Shown here piece by piece: positions 24,197-32,643 of a DNA stretch of 64,000 nucleotides; positions within the stretch are counted from its first letter, which is position 1, and each line of letters opens with the position of its first letter. The position numbers and the translations under genes were made by a program. Origin of the DNA: an uncultured Bacteroidales bacterium (GTDB lineage: Bacteria > Bacteroidota > Bacteroidia > Bacteroidales > Tenuifilaceae); assembly GCA_937926785.1 (NCBI GenBank), contig CALBBQ010000006.1, forward strand, positions 33,121 to 97,120. The letters are read 5' to 3'. The notes beneath the pieces were generated by a model. It was not told the origin of the DNA, searched no databases, and was given only the letters and a program-made list of their open reading frames with translations.

Positions 24197-25597
24197 GTGG
24201 GACGTAGAAGTAATCCGCTGCTTGAGAAAATCCGAATTGAGGATGTTGCTGCCGAAGGAAAGGCCATTGGACGATTCGAAAATAAAGTGGTTTTTGTACC
24301 CTTTGCCATACCTGGCGATGTTGTTGACATACAGGTTACCAACAACCGAAAAAGTTTCATGGAAGGGCATGTTGTAAAGTGGCATGAGCATTCGCCTTTG
24401 AAAATCCAACCCTTTTGCAAACACTATGGCCTTTGCGGCGGATGTAAATGGCAAAGCCTCCCTTATTCAGAACAGCTGAGATATAAACAGAAACAGGTAG
24501 CCGACCAGCTGGTGAGAATCGGAAAACTGGAGATTCCCGAAATATCACCCATTATTGGTTCTGAAAGCACCATTCACTACCGCAATAAGCTGGAGTTCAC
24601 CTTTTCCGAAAGCCGCTGGCTTACCCGCGATGAGATTGAAAGCGGCCAATCCATTGAACCGCAACCCGCGTTGGGTTACCATATTCCGGGACGTTTCGAT
24701 AAGGTTTTCGATGTGGAAACCTGCTACCTGCAGCCTGAACCCTCGAACAGCATCAGACTGACCGTAAGGCGATATGCATTGGATAACGACCTGCCTTTCC
24801 TTAACCTTTACACAAAACAAGGTTTGCTGAGAAACCTGATAATCCGAACAGCCAGCACCGGAGAGGTTATGGTTATTTTCTCCGTTACCCGATACTGCGA
24901 TAGGGTACAGGGTTTGCTCAACCACATTAAAGATAATTTTCCTCAGGTAACATCGCTGTTTTACGTGGTAAATGACAAGCTAAACGAAACCATTAACGAT
25001 TTGGAGCTGGTCCTTTTCCATGGAAAGGATCATATTGTGGAGCAGATGGAAGACCTAAGGTTCAGGGTTGGTCCAAAATCGTTTTACCAAACCAATTCCG
25101 GCCAAGCGCTTACGCTTTACCGGGTTGCCCGCAATTTTGCGCAGCTAAGCGGAAATGAGCTGGTTTACGACCTGTACACCGGAACCGGAACCATTGCCAA
25201 CTTTGTGGCCAGGAAAGCCCAAAAAGTTATAGGCATTGAGTATGTGCCCGAAGCCATTGACGATGCCCGAATCAATAGCCAGCTTAACAGCATTACCAAC
25301 ACACAGTTTTTTGCCGGCGACATAAAGGATATGCTTGACGATGAGTTTATGAACACCCATGGCAAACCCGATGTGGTGATACTGGACCCGCCCCGGGCAG
25401 GAATCCATCCCGATGTGGCCAAAGCCCTTTTAAAGGCTGAGCCTCAGCGTATTGTTTACGTCAGCTGCAACCCGGCTACTCAGGCTCGCGACATCGCTTT
25501 GATGACCTCCTCGTACCAAATCACCATGGTACAGCCGGTTGATATGTTTCCCCACACCCACCATGTGGAAAACGTGGTGCTGCTGGAAAAACGCTGA
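24197..25597 (+). CDS. rlmD: 23S rRNA (uracil-5-)-methyltransferase RlmD
   Basis: 466 residues. An N-terminal TRAM domain (about 10-65), then an iron-sulfur cluster site with three Cys in CKHYGLCGGCKW (about 74-83) and a fourth candidate in ETCYLQ near 176. A Rossmann methyltransferase core follows (DLYTGTGTIANF near 324), then DPPRAGIHP near 397 and the catalytic Cys in YVSCNPATQARD near 422. It methylates a uracil of 23S rRNA using SAM (family RumA/RlmD). The start is a GTG; no ATG lies just upstream in frame. Confidence 0.93.
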   Translation: MGRRSNPLLEKIRIEDVAAEGKAIGRFENKVVFVPFAIPGDVVDIQVTNNRKSFMEGHVVKWHEHSPLKIQPFCKHYGLCGGCKWQSLPYSEQLRYKQKQVADQLVRIGKLEIPEISPIIGSESTIHYRNKLEFTFSESRWLTRDEIESGQSIEPQPALGYHIPGRFDKVFDVETCYLQPEPSNSIRLTVRRYALDNDLPFLNLYTKQGLLRNLIIRTASTGEVMVIFSVTRYCDRVQGLLNHIKDNFPQVTSLFYVVNDKLNETINDLELVLFHGKDHIVEQMEDLRFRVGPKSFYQTNSGQALTLYRVARNFAQLSGNELVYDLYTGTGTIANFVARKAQKVIGIEYVPEAIDDARINSQLNSITNTQFFAGDIKDMLDDEFMNTHGKPDVVILDPPRAGIHPDVAKALLKAEPQRIVYVSCNPATQARDIALMTSSYQITMVQPVDMFPHTHHVENVVLLEKR

Positions 25598-25601
25598 TTG
25601 A

Positions 25602-26612
25602 TTATCGGGTTTTCTGGTAGTAGTACTGCAACTTTTTACGGAAAACACGCTCGTTAGCCTCGTTTATGCGCTTTATGAGCGCTTCAATCAGCTCCGTTCT
25701 GCCCTCAAGCTCCTTGCCCGAAACCACTTCGCCATCGGAATAAACAATTTTATCAATCTTGTACCCATCCATGCCCAGCGAGAGGGCAACCGCTGCGTTA
25801 TAGTTATCGAAGATAATGACCGAAGGCATGGTGTTCACGTTGTACCGCATTACTGCGATTAGCACCCTGGCACTGATGTGCCGAATTTGGTCTTCGCCCA
25901 GATACTTGGCACCCAGGAGTAGCTTAACCAGATCGATCTGTGCCACCTGACGGTTTTGCCGAGCACGAACCATGGATTCATACTCCGCCTGGTTTGTTTT
26001 TAGGAACAGGTCGATAAAGGGTTGCGGGACTCCTTGCAGGTCTTTTAAATCGTTCTCCTTTTTACGCTTTTTGTACTCATCATGCGCCAGTTTCTGGTTA
26101 TCGGGGTAGTAGTAAGCCCACTTTCGTGTCCGCTTATAGCTTTGTGTCATGGGTTTGGGTTTCCACTTGGTTTGCGGACGCATCAGGATAGGATCGGTGA
26201 GCCTGAGGTTTTGCGATTCCAATGCGTACACCAGACAGTTAATGAAATGAATGTAACCCCCACCCAGATTGCCATGCAAGGCCGACCACAGGGTTTTGTA
26301 GTTGGTGTGCTGGGTGCTATCTGTCTTGGTGTCGTCGTATATCCTCTTGCTTTTAATGTAATCAACAAACTCTCGGTCCAAGGTTACCGGATAGTAGGTG
26401 GCGGTGTTATCGGTTGTATCAACAAAAATGTCCTTTCCGGTATGGTACAACCCGCGTACGTCCATCACGTAATCGGAATCGTTGGCCAGCTTCACGTGAA
26501 GCTTATAGTCGGCCCCCCAGCGCATAGCTGCGATGGTTGGTTGCAGAACCTGCTGAGCAAACACCTCATGGGCAGCTAACCCGATGAGTACTAATACAAC
26601 AAATCTTTTCAT
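25602..26612 (-). CDS. Secreted protein of unknown function
   Basis: 336 residues with a signal peptide (about 1-19, ending EVFAQ). The mature part is soluble, rich in Tyr, Asn and basic residues (QTKWKPKPMTQSYKRTRKWAY region), with one Cys (HFINCLVYA). I recognise no domain. It lies 4 bases past the convergent RlmD gene (25597/25602) and is divergent from the VanZ-family gene. Confidence 0.7.
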   Translation of the reverse strand: MKRFVVLVLIGLAAHEVFAQQVLQPTIAAMRWGADYKLHVKLANDSDYVMDVRGLYHTGKDIFVDTTDNTATYYPVTLDREFVDYIKSKRIYDDTKTDSTQHTNYKTLWSALHGNLGGGYIHFINCLVYALESQNLRLTDPILMRPQTKWKPKPMTQSYKRTRKWAYYYPDNQKLAHDEYKKRKKENDLKDLQGVPQPFIDLFLKTNQAEYESMVRARQNRQVAQIDLVKLLLGAKYLGEDQIRHISARVLIAVMRYNVNTMPSVIIFDNYNAAVALSLGMDGYKIDKIVYSDGEVVSGKELEGRTELIEALIKRINEANERVFRKKLQYYYQKTR

Positions 26613-26724
26613 GGCTTTAGTTTTCCTTTGGTAAAGGTAGAAAATTGAAACGATGAATCGTATTTTCTGGTCAACAAATTATGTGTTACAAACCCTTATC
26701 CCTATAAACCAACGCTAATTTGTA

Positions 26725-26732
26725 TAAATTTG
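26725..26732 (+). promoter_or_regulatory. Probable -7 element of the VanZ-family gene
   Basis: TAAATTTG fits TAnnTTTG exactly and lies 27 bases before the ATG at 26760. No convincing TTTG was found at the -33 position. Confidence 0.55.
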
Positions 26733-26759
26733 CGAATACCTACTAACACGAACAGCCAA

Positions 26760-27158
26760 ATGGCTAAACAAAAGATGCTATTCCGGATACTATTGGTAGT
26801 TTTACTATGGATTTTAGCCATTTTAATACTTCCGGCACTTTTACCCATGAGATTCCCAAGCTACAGAGCACTTGGCATAGTTATTCGTACCGATTATGTG
26901 GTTCACGTAACCCTTTTCACCTTTCTGGTTCTTCTACTTCTTCTTTTGAGAATTAACATACACAGCCCGACTTTAATAGTTACTCTACTGATTGTTGCCG
27001 CCATAGCTGAAATTTGGCAGCTTTATATCCCGCACCGAACCTATAACATTTACGACCTTATTTCAAACGAACTGGGAGTTGTTTTGGGCTATGGTTTAAT
27101 TTCGCTGATAGCACTCGGTAAACGATTCCGGGAAAAGACTTCGAAAAACTCAGATTAA
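26760..27158 (+). CDS. VanZ-family membrane protein
   Basis: 132 residues with four hydrophobic segments. The pattern (LLVVLLWILAILILPALLP, then DYVVHVTLFTFLVLLL, and AIAEIWQLYIPHRTYNIYDLISNELGV) is that of the VanZ-like family, in which the EIWQL.....R...DLI.N..G motif is conserved. The function is unknown beyond the teicoplanin-resistance VanZ prototype. The ATG at 26760 was chosen because a TTG at 26730 overlaps the -7 element. Confidence 0.8.
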   Translation: MAKQKMLFRILLVVLLWILAILILPALLPMRFPSYRALGIVIRTDYVVHVTLFTFLVLLLLLLRINIHSPTLIVTLLIVAAIAEIWQLYIPHRTYNIYDLISNELGVVLGYGLISLIALGKRFREKTSKNSD

Positions 27159-27328
27159 TTTTGACTGAGCAAAAATTGAAATAATAACGCAACCTCATAT
27201 GAAACACCCAAGTAAGGAAGCTTACATAAATAAGGATGAACATAGCATGGGTGATCCATCCGATTACTAAAGTGTTAATGTTGAAAGCGTAACTTACTAT
27301 GAATTAATAAAGTAAAATTTTTATTCGG

Positions 27329-30034
27329 ATGAAACGGGTAGTTGTATCTATAGTAGTTCTCTCTGTTGCTATCATTTCAATTTCCATGCTTTTCTTCTTT
27401 TGGCTTCAAAAGCAGGATATCCGCCAGTATAAGCCCTACGATGCTGTCCCCGAAAATGTCATCATCTCTGTAAATATTGAGAATTTTGAAAAATTCAACA
27501 GTTCGCTGAAAGCCAACCAAACCTGGCAGAGCATAAAGAGCATGGGGATGCTGAAAAATTTTAGCACTACCATTTCCTTTATCGACAGCCTTAGCCAGTC
27601 GGAGTCCTTGGTCCGCTCGTTTATACTCGATAGGCCCATTTCAATATCCTTCATAAATATCCCGAACCAGAATAAAACCGAAGTGCTATACTCCCTGGAG
27701 TTTCCGAAAGGAAAAAACAAATCCGACCTTTTTGAACTTATCAAGCTGCAAAGCATTGGTTTAGGACAGGTTAGCGAAGAGTTTATCGATGGAACCCCAT
27801 GTTTAGTCCTAAAAATGGGAGTTAGCGCTAAGCCAGCTTCATACTTCTTTGTTAAATCGGCGAATTTGCTGCTGGTAGGAACCTGCAAGCAGGTTGTTGA
27901 AATGGCAATCAACAAGCTGAACCAAAAATCACCAAAAAAAGAGGAAAGTGTTTTCCAATCGCTTGTTCTTACCTCGGCCAAAGGGGTCGATGCAAATGTC
28001 CTGGTAAATACTTCTGAACTTGCAAAAATTACCGCTACCAACCAGAACTCCAGTATTCTGAAAGGGATTGCCGAATGGATGGGATTGGATGTTCAAATTG
28101 CCGGAGAAAAGATTCTGGCAAACGGGCTTATCCTAACATCTCAATCGGGCAACGACTTTTACCACCTGCTTACCCGTCAAAAACCGGTTCCGCTCACGCT
28201 TAACCAGTATATGCCCGTAAATACAAACTTTTTTGTCTGGTATGGGATTTCGGATATTATCCTTTTTGTTGATGATTACCGTGATTATATGGATCATCTG
28301 GGGTTAACCCAGCCCTTTAATAAAACCCTAAACGAGTTCGCAGCCATTACCCAAACGCAGCTCGACGATTTTTTAAAGCAAAACCTTGGCAACGAGGTTG
28401 CTGTTGTTAACACCACGTTGACTGACGACAAGGCTGAGTGGTTCATTCTGTTGAAGGTTAATAGCGGTTCGGCAGCCATGCAGCTTTTTGAGAAGGCTAA
28501 TGCCGATGGCGAAACCGTTTCAACGGTTTTTAAGCCCGATAACCAAAGCTCTTTCACCATCATCAGTAATCCGGTGAAAACAATATTTCCTGCATTGCTG
28601 GGTAACCACTTCCTGCTGGCTAACGATTCGTACATCGCCCAAATCGATAATATTTTGGTGCTGGGGTCAAGCGTTGAATCGCTCAAACTTTTTGCCGAAA
28701 ACTATACCAGGAACAATACGCTTGCAAAGGGGGCAGCATTTGAGAAAACACTTAAATCAATATCTTCTACATCGAACCTGGTATTCTTTAGCGCCGGATT
28801 TAACACCCCGGCATTCAATCAGCTGAACCTGCAGGGTAAGCAGGTTAATCTGAGCTCAGTAATTAGCAAACCAACCCCCATAGTTTGGCAAGTGGTGGGC
28901 GGCACGCCTAAACTCTTTGCCATGCTCTCCATCTCCGAAACCAATGTTAGTAAACAATTGGCTGAAGCACCAAAATCGGCTGTATGGCTCTGCAGGTTAA
29001 ACTCCGAGCCATCGGGTAGGCCTCACCTGGTTAAGAATCATGTCACCGGCGAAAATGAAATTCTTGTTCAGGATACCGAAAATCTCATATACCTAATCAA
29101 CAGCAAAGGGCATATTTTATGGCAGCGAAAGGTTGATTCCCCCATACTTGGTGATGTTGTTCAGGTTGACCTGTTTCGTAACCGTAAGCTTCAAATGGCC
29201 TTTGCCACCTCCAAATGGATTTATGTTATTGATAGAAATGGCAAGGACGTGGAAAGCTTTCCCGTTTCGCCCCAAGCCGATATTGTCACACCTCTCTCGA
29301 TTTTTGACTACGACCACAATAAAAATTACCGCTTCGTAGTGGCTGCCTCAAACAGAACGATATACTGCTTCGACTCCAACGGAAAACCTGTTAAGGGATG
29401 GACAAACTTTAAAACCGAAACCCCGGTTACTAGCAGAATTGGTTTAGCCCAGGTTGGAGGGAACGACTACCTGGTGGTTTTTGACAAAAACCGGCCCTAC
29501 CTCCTAAACCGAAGGGGTGAGGAGCGAGTAAAGATTCTCTCACACTTCTGCAAGGCAAACAACGCAGAGTACTACCTAACAGCCGATTCAAAAGGGCAAA
29601 AACACATCATAACCACCGATACCCTGGGCGTAATAAAGAAATTATACTTCGATGGTACAACCCGGGAGCTCACCCTAAAACCCTATTCGTCCGACCACAC
29701 TTTCCGCTGTATTACAGCGGAAGAAGCTACCCTTTACCTATACATGGAATCCAACACCCTATACCAGTACAACCCAAAGGGCGACTTACTAAATGTGGCC
29801 ATACTGAACAACGGAGTTTTTTCCGAAGGCCTGCTTCAGCCCATCAGAGTTGGAGGCAACACCTACCTGTTCGCATCGGCAAACGATCAGCTGCTTGCCT
29901 ACAACTTGAAACTACAGCCGATAAAGCAGCTCAATAGCCCCGGAACCATTCCATTGATAGTAGTAAACGAAAAAGAAAAACATCTGGTAACCCTATCAAA
30001 AGAGTATGGCGTTGTTTGCTTTGCCATGAAATAA
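27329..30034 (+). CDS. Membrane-anchored protein with DUF3352-like region and beta-propeller-like C terminus
   Basis: 901 residues. One N-terminal transmembrane helix (about 6-25) anchors a large extracytoplasmic part. Residues ~40-560 have long repeats of SSILKG / FFVWYGIS type sequence that resemble DUF3352-type proteins. Residues ~590-901 look like a PQQ/FG-GAP-like beta-propeller, with blades such as NLIYLINSKGHILWQRKVDS and RTIYCFDSNGKPVKGW. No enzymatic motif is seen. It is preceded by 170 bases without a gene and followed, 35 bases on, by the DUF4834 gene. Confidence 0.7.
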   Translation: MKRVVVSIVVLSVAIISISMLFFFWLQKQDIRQYKPYDAVPENVIISVNIENFEKFNSSLKANQTWQSIKSMGMLKNFSTTISFIDSLSQSESLVRSFILDRPISISFINIPNQNKTEVLYSLEFPKGKNKSDLFELIKLQSIGLGQVSEEFIDGTPCLVLKMGVSAKPASYFFVKSANLLLVGTCKQVVEMAINKLNQKSPKKEESVFQSLVLTSAKGVDANVLVNTSELAKITATNQNSSILKGIAEWMGLDVQIAGEKILANGLILTSQSGNDFYHLLTRQKPVPLTLNQYMPVNTNFFVWYGISDIILFVDDYRDYMDHLGLTQPFNKTLNEFAAITQTQLDDFLKQNLGNEVAVVNTTLTDDKAEWFILLKVNSGSAAMQLFEKANADGETVSTVFKPDNQSSFTIISNPVKTIFPALLGNHFLLANDSYIAQIDNILVLGSSVESLKLFAENYTRNNTLAKGAAFEKTLKSISSTSNLVFFSAGFNTPAFNQLNLQGKQVNLSSVISKPTPIVWQVVGGTPKLFAMLSISETNVSKQLAEAPKSAVWLCRLNSEPSGRPHLVKNHVTGENEILVQDTENLIYLINSKGHILWQRKVDSPILGDVVQVDLFRNRKLQMAFATSKWIYVIDRNGKDVESFPVSPQADIVTPLSIFDYDHNKNYRFVVAASNRTIYCFDSNGKPVKGWTNFKTETPVTSRIGLAQVGGNDYLVVFDKNRPYLLNRRGEERVKILSHFCKANNAEYYLTADSKGQKHIITTDTLGVIKKLYFDGTTRELTLKPYSSDHTFRCITAEEATLYLYMESNTLYQYNPKGDLLNVAILNNGVFSEGLLQPIRVGGNTYLFASANDQLLAYNLKLQPIKQLNSPGTIPLIVVNEKEKHLVTLSKEYGVVCFAMK

Positions 30035-30039
30035 ATAGC

Positions 30040-30047
30040 TATCTTTG
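30040..30047 (+). promoter_or_regulatory. Probable -7 element of the DUF4834 gene
   Basis: TATCTTTG fits TAnnTTTG and lies 22 bases before the ATG at 30070. TTTG at 30015-30018 or 30020-30023 could be the -33 element, but the spacings (21 and 16) are not ideal. Confidence 0.45.
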
Positions 30048-30069
30048 CAAACCGTTTTAAAATAGGCAG

Positions 30070-30306
30070 ATGTCCGCTTTTCTTACATTTATTTTTTACT
30101 TCTTACTCACCCTTTTCTTGCTGGGTTTGATTGGTCGTATTGCCCTTCGTTTATGGCTGCGGCGTTTGTATAAAAAGATGAACTCGTTTACCGAAAATCA
30201 TCCTGGCGGATTTGCCGATCAAAGTCAAAATCAACCCAAAAGGGGCAAAAGGAAGATGATCGACAAAAACGAAGGGGAATATATTGATTACGAAGAGATG
30301 GATTAA
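30070..30306 (+). CDS. DUF4834-family small membrane protein
   Basis: 78 residues. One N-terminal hydrophobic segment (about 4-28) is followed by a basic stretch (RLWLRRLYKK) and a charged C terminus (MIDKNEGEYIDYEEMD). Both the length and the layout match the DUF4834 family of Bacteroidota. No function is known. It ends 19 bases before the ROK kinase start and is likely cotranscribed with it. Confidence 0.75.
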   Translation: MSAFLTFIFYFLLTLFLLGLIGRIALRLWLRRLYKKMNSFTENHPGGFADQSQNQPKRGKRKMIDKNEGEYIDYEEMD

Positions 30307-30325
30307 CCGCTAAACCAAATGAATC

Positions 30326-31294
30326 ATGGCCGAGGTTGTTGCAGGTATTGATATTGGTGGAACCAACACAGTTATTGGAATAGTAAACAGGGGTGGTGAT
30401 ATACTTGCCGAGTGTACTTTCCCAACCCGATGCCAATCCACTTTCGATGCATTCGTAAAAACCCTAACCGGAGAGATAGAGCGCTTGCTCATGGAACTTG
30501 GGCATGAGCATAAGTTGGTTGGCGTGGGCGTGGGCTCGCCAAATGGTTCGTATCACCTTGGTGCCATTGTTGATGCCCCAAATCTTGAGTGGAAAGGGAT
30601 TCTACCACTGTGTAAAGAGATAACCAATCAAACCGCTGTTCCCAGCGTGGTTACCAACGATGCCAATGCTGCTGCCCTGGGCGAAATGCTTTTTGGTGCC
30701 GCCAAAGGGATGAAAAACTTTGTTGTCATTACCCTTGGAACCGGTTTAGGAAGCGGCATTGTGGTTGACGGCAAACTGGTGGTGGGCCACGAAGGTTTTG
30801 CCGGTGAGTTTGGTCATGTAGTTGCAAAAGCAAACGGCCGTCAGTGCGGGTGTGGCAAACGGGGCTGTCTGGAAACCTACGCTTCAGCAACCGGGTTAAG
30901 GCGTACCGCCTTTAAAATGATTGCCGATAGCAACCAACCCAGCATGCTCCGGAATATGACCTACGATAAGTTAAGTGCAAAAATGGTTACGGAGGCAGCC
31001 AAGAACGGCGATCCATTAGCTAGGGCTGCATTTGAGTACACAGGATTAATTTTAGGTACCCGCTTGGCCGACCTGGTGGCCATTCTAAACCCTGAGGCCA
31101 TCTTTTTCTTTGGCGGTTTGGCTAATGCCGGAGAACTGCTAATGGACCCTACCCGTCGCTACATGGAGGAGTACATGTTCCCGATTTTCAAAGGAAAAGT
31201 TAAGCTTATGCTCTCCGGTTTGCAAAATAAGAACGCTGCTGTGCTAGGTGCTGCCGCTCTTATTTGGGAGGAACTGGAAAAGGGCAGGCTCTAA
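30326..31294 (+). CDS. ROK-family glucokinase
   Basis: 322 residues. ATP-binding phosphate-1 motif GIDIGGTNT (about 7-15), EFGHVV followed by the zinc-binding CGCGKRGCLE of ROK proteins (about 171-184), and adenosine-side residues NDANAAALGE (about 111-120). ROK family members are glucokinases or N-acetylhexosamine kinases, or sugar-responsive repressors; no N-terminal helix-turn-helix is present, so this is a kinase. The exact sugar is inferred, not shown. Its stop overlaps the convergent serine dehydratase stop by 4 bases (CTAA). Confidence 0.88.
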   Translation: MAEVVAGIDIGGTNTVIGIVNRGGDILAECTFPTRCQSTFDAFVKTLTGEIERLLMELGHEHKLVGVGVGSPNGSYHLGAIVDAPNLEWKGILPLCKEITNQTAVPSVVTNDANAAALGEMLFGAAKGMKNFVVITLGTGLGSGIVVDGKLVVGHEGFAGEFGHVVAKANGRQCGCGKRGCLETYASATGLRRTAFKMIADSNQPSMLRNMTYDKLSAKMVTEAAKNGDPLARAAFEYTGLILGTRLADLVAILNPEAIFFFGGLANAGELLMDPTRRYMEEYMFPIFKGKVKLMLSGLQNKNAAVLGAAALIWEELEKGRL

Positions 31295-32496
31295 CCGAAT
31301 GCCTCCCAGTTCTTAGCTAAACCACCCATACCGGTCTCACGGTAGGCTACCTGAATATCTCTACCTGTTTCTGCCATGGTCTCCACCGCTTGATCAAACG
31401 ATACCTTATGCCCCCCATCGCTGGAAAGGGCGTATACCGCACATGAGTACGCTTTGGTTGCAGCAATTGCATTGCGCTCAATACAGGGAATCTGCACATA
31501 CCCCATCACAGGGTCGCAGGTTAAGCCCAGGTTGTGCTCCATAGCCATTTCGGCTGCATACTCAATTTGTGTTGGCGAACCTCCCATTATCTGTGTCATG
31601 GCTGCGGCTGCCATGGCACAGGCAGTTCCAATCTCGCCCTGGCAACCCACTTCGGCACCCGATATGGATGCGTTATACTTAACCAGGTTACCAATTAATC
31701 CGGCCGTAGCCAATGCTCTTAGCATCTTTTGCTCGGTAAGATGCTCCTCGCTGTTCAGGTAAAACAGAACACCGGGTAGTACACCGGAAGAGCCACAGGT
31801 TGGCGCTGTTACAATCTTACCACCGGCAGCATTTTCTTCGGCCACAGCAAGCGCAAAGGCAAATAGCAAACCAACATGCTTCATGGTTCCATGCGAATTC
31901 ATCGCCTTGGTGTACTGTGCCGAGGCACGTCGGGCAAGCTTGATTGGACCCGGCAGAACGCCTTCGTTATCCACCCCTCGCTTAACCGTTTCGCGCATGG
32001 TTTGCCATTTTTCCGCAAGGAAATCCCATATCTCACTTCCCTCGTTGTCCTCAACAAACTCCCATAGGGTTTTGCCCTCCCTGCGACACCAGGATAGGAT
32101 ATCGGTCATGGTGGTAAGCTGGTAAACCTGCTTCCCATTTATCAACCCATGCCTGTCCTTCAGGTCTCCTCCGCCTATGCTATAAACCTCCCAATGGTCA
32201 ACCAAAGCGCCTCCCTCCTCAGCATACGCTTCGATAATCATACCGTTAGGATGAAACGGCAAAGTTTCCTCTGGTCTCCAGATAACCTCAACCTGCTTGG
32301 GCAGAAAACTTTTTCGGAGAGCACTATCGGTATGGTGTCCCTTGCCAGTAAGTGCTAAACTTCCGTAAAGTGCAACCCTGAAAAAGTTCGCTTCCGGATG
32401 ACGCAGCTTCATGATTTCTGCAGCACGCGCCGGCCCAATTGTATGGCTGCTCGAGGGTCCGTATCCTTCCTTATATATCTCCTTAATTGAAAGCAT
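31291..32496 (-). CDS. sdaA: L-serine ammonia-lyase, iron-sulfur type
   Basis: 401 residues, fused single chain. The beta-like N-terminal domain has SSSHTIGPARAA near residue 15. The alpha-like domain carries the [4Fe-4S] cysteines in APTCGSSGVLPG (about 240) and in CDPVMGYVQIPCIERN (about 335). It deaminates L-serine to pyruvate and ammonia. The ATG at 32496 is used; a TTG at 32505 is rejected. Upstream (divergent) is the sugar transferase gene. Confidence 0.92.
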   Translation of the reverse strand: MLSIKEIYKEGYGPSSSHTIGPARAAEIMKLRHPEANFFRVALYGSLALTGKGHHTDSALRKSFLPKQVEVIWRPEETLPFHPNGMIIEAYAEEGGALVDHWEVYSIGGGDLKDRHGLINGKQVYQLTTMTDILSWCRREGKTLWEFVEDNEGSEIWDFLAEKWQTMRETVKRGVDNEGVLPGPIKLARRASAQYTKAMNSHGTMKHVGLLFAFALAVAEENAAGGKIVTAPTCGSSGVLPGVLFYLNSEEHLTEQKMLRALATAGLIGNLVKYNASISGAEVGCQGEIGTACAMAAAAMTQIMGGSPTQIEYAAEMAMEHNLGLTCDPVMGYVQIPCIERNAIAATKAYSCAVYALSSDGGHKVSFDQAVETMAETGRDIQVAYRETGMGGLAKNWEAFG

Positions 32497-32643
32497 GCTA
32501 TGCAAAATTTTGGCAAATCAACACCAATTTTTTTTCAGGCGCAAATTCTTTATAGCTTATTAACATCATTCGGAGGTTTGTCAAATACTTTGTTTTCCTT
32601 TGACAAAATTGTATTACCTTTAAACATAATTAGATCTAAACCA

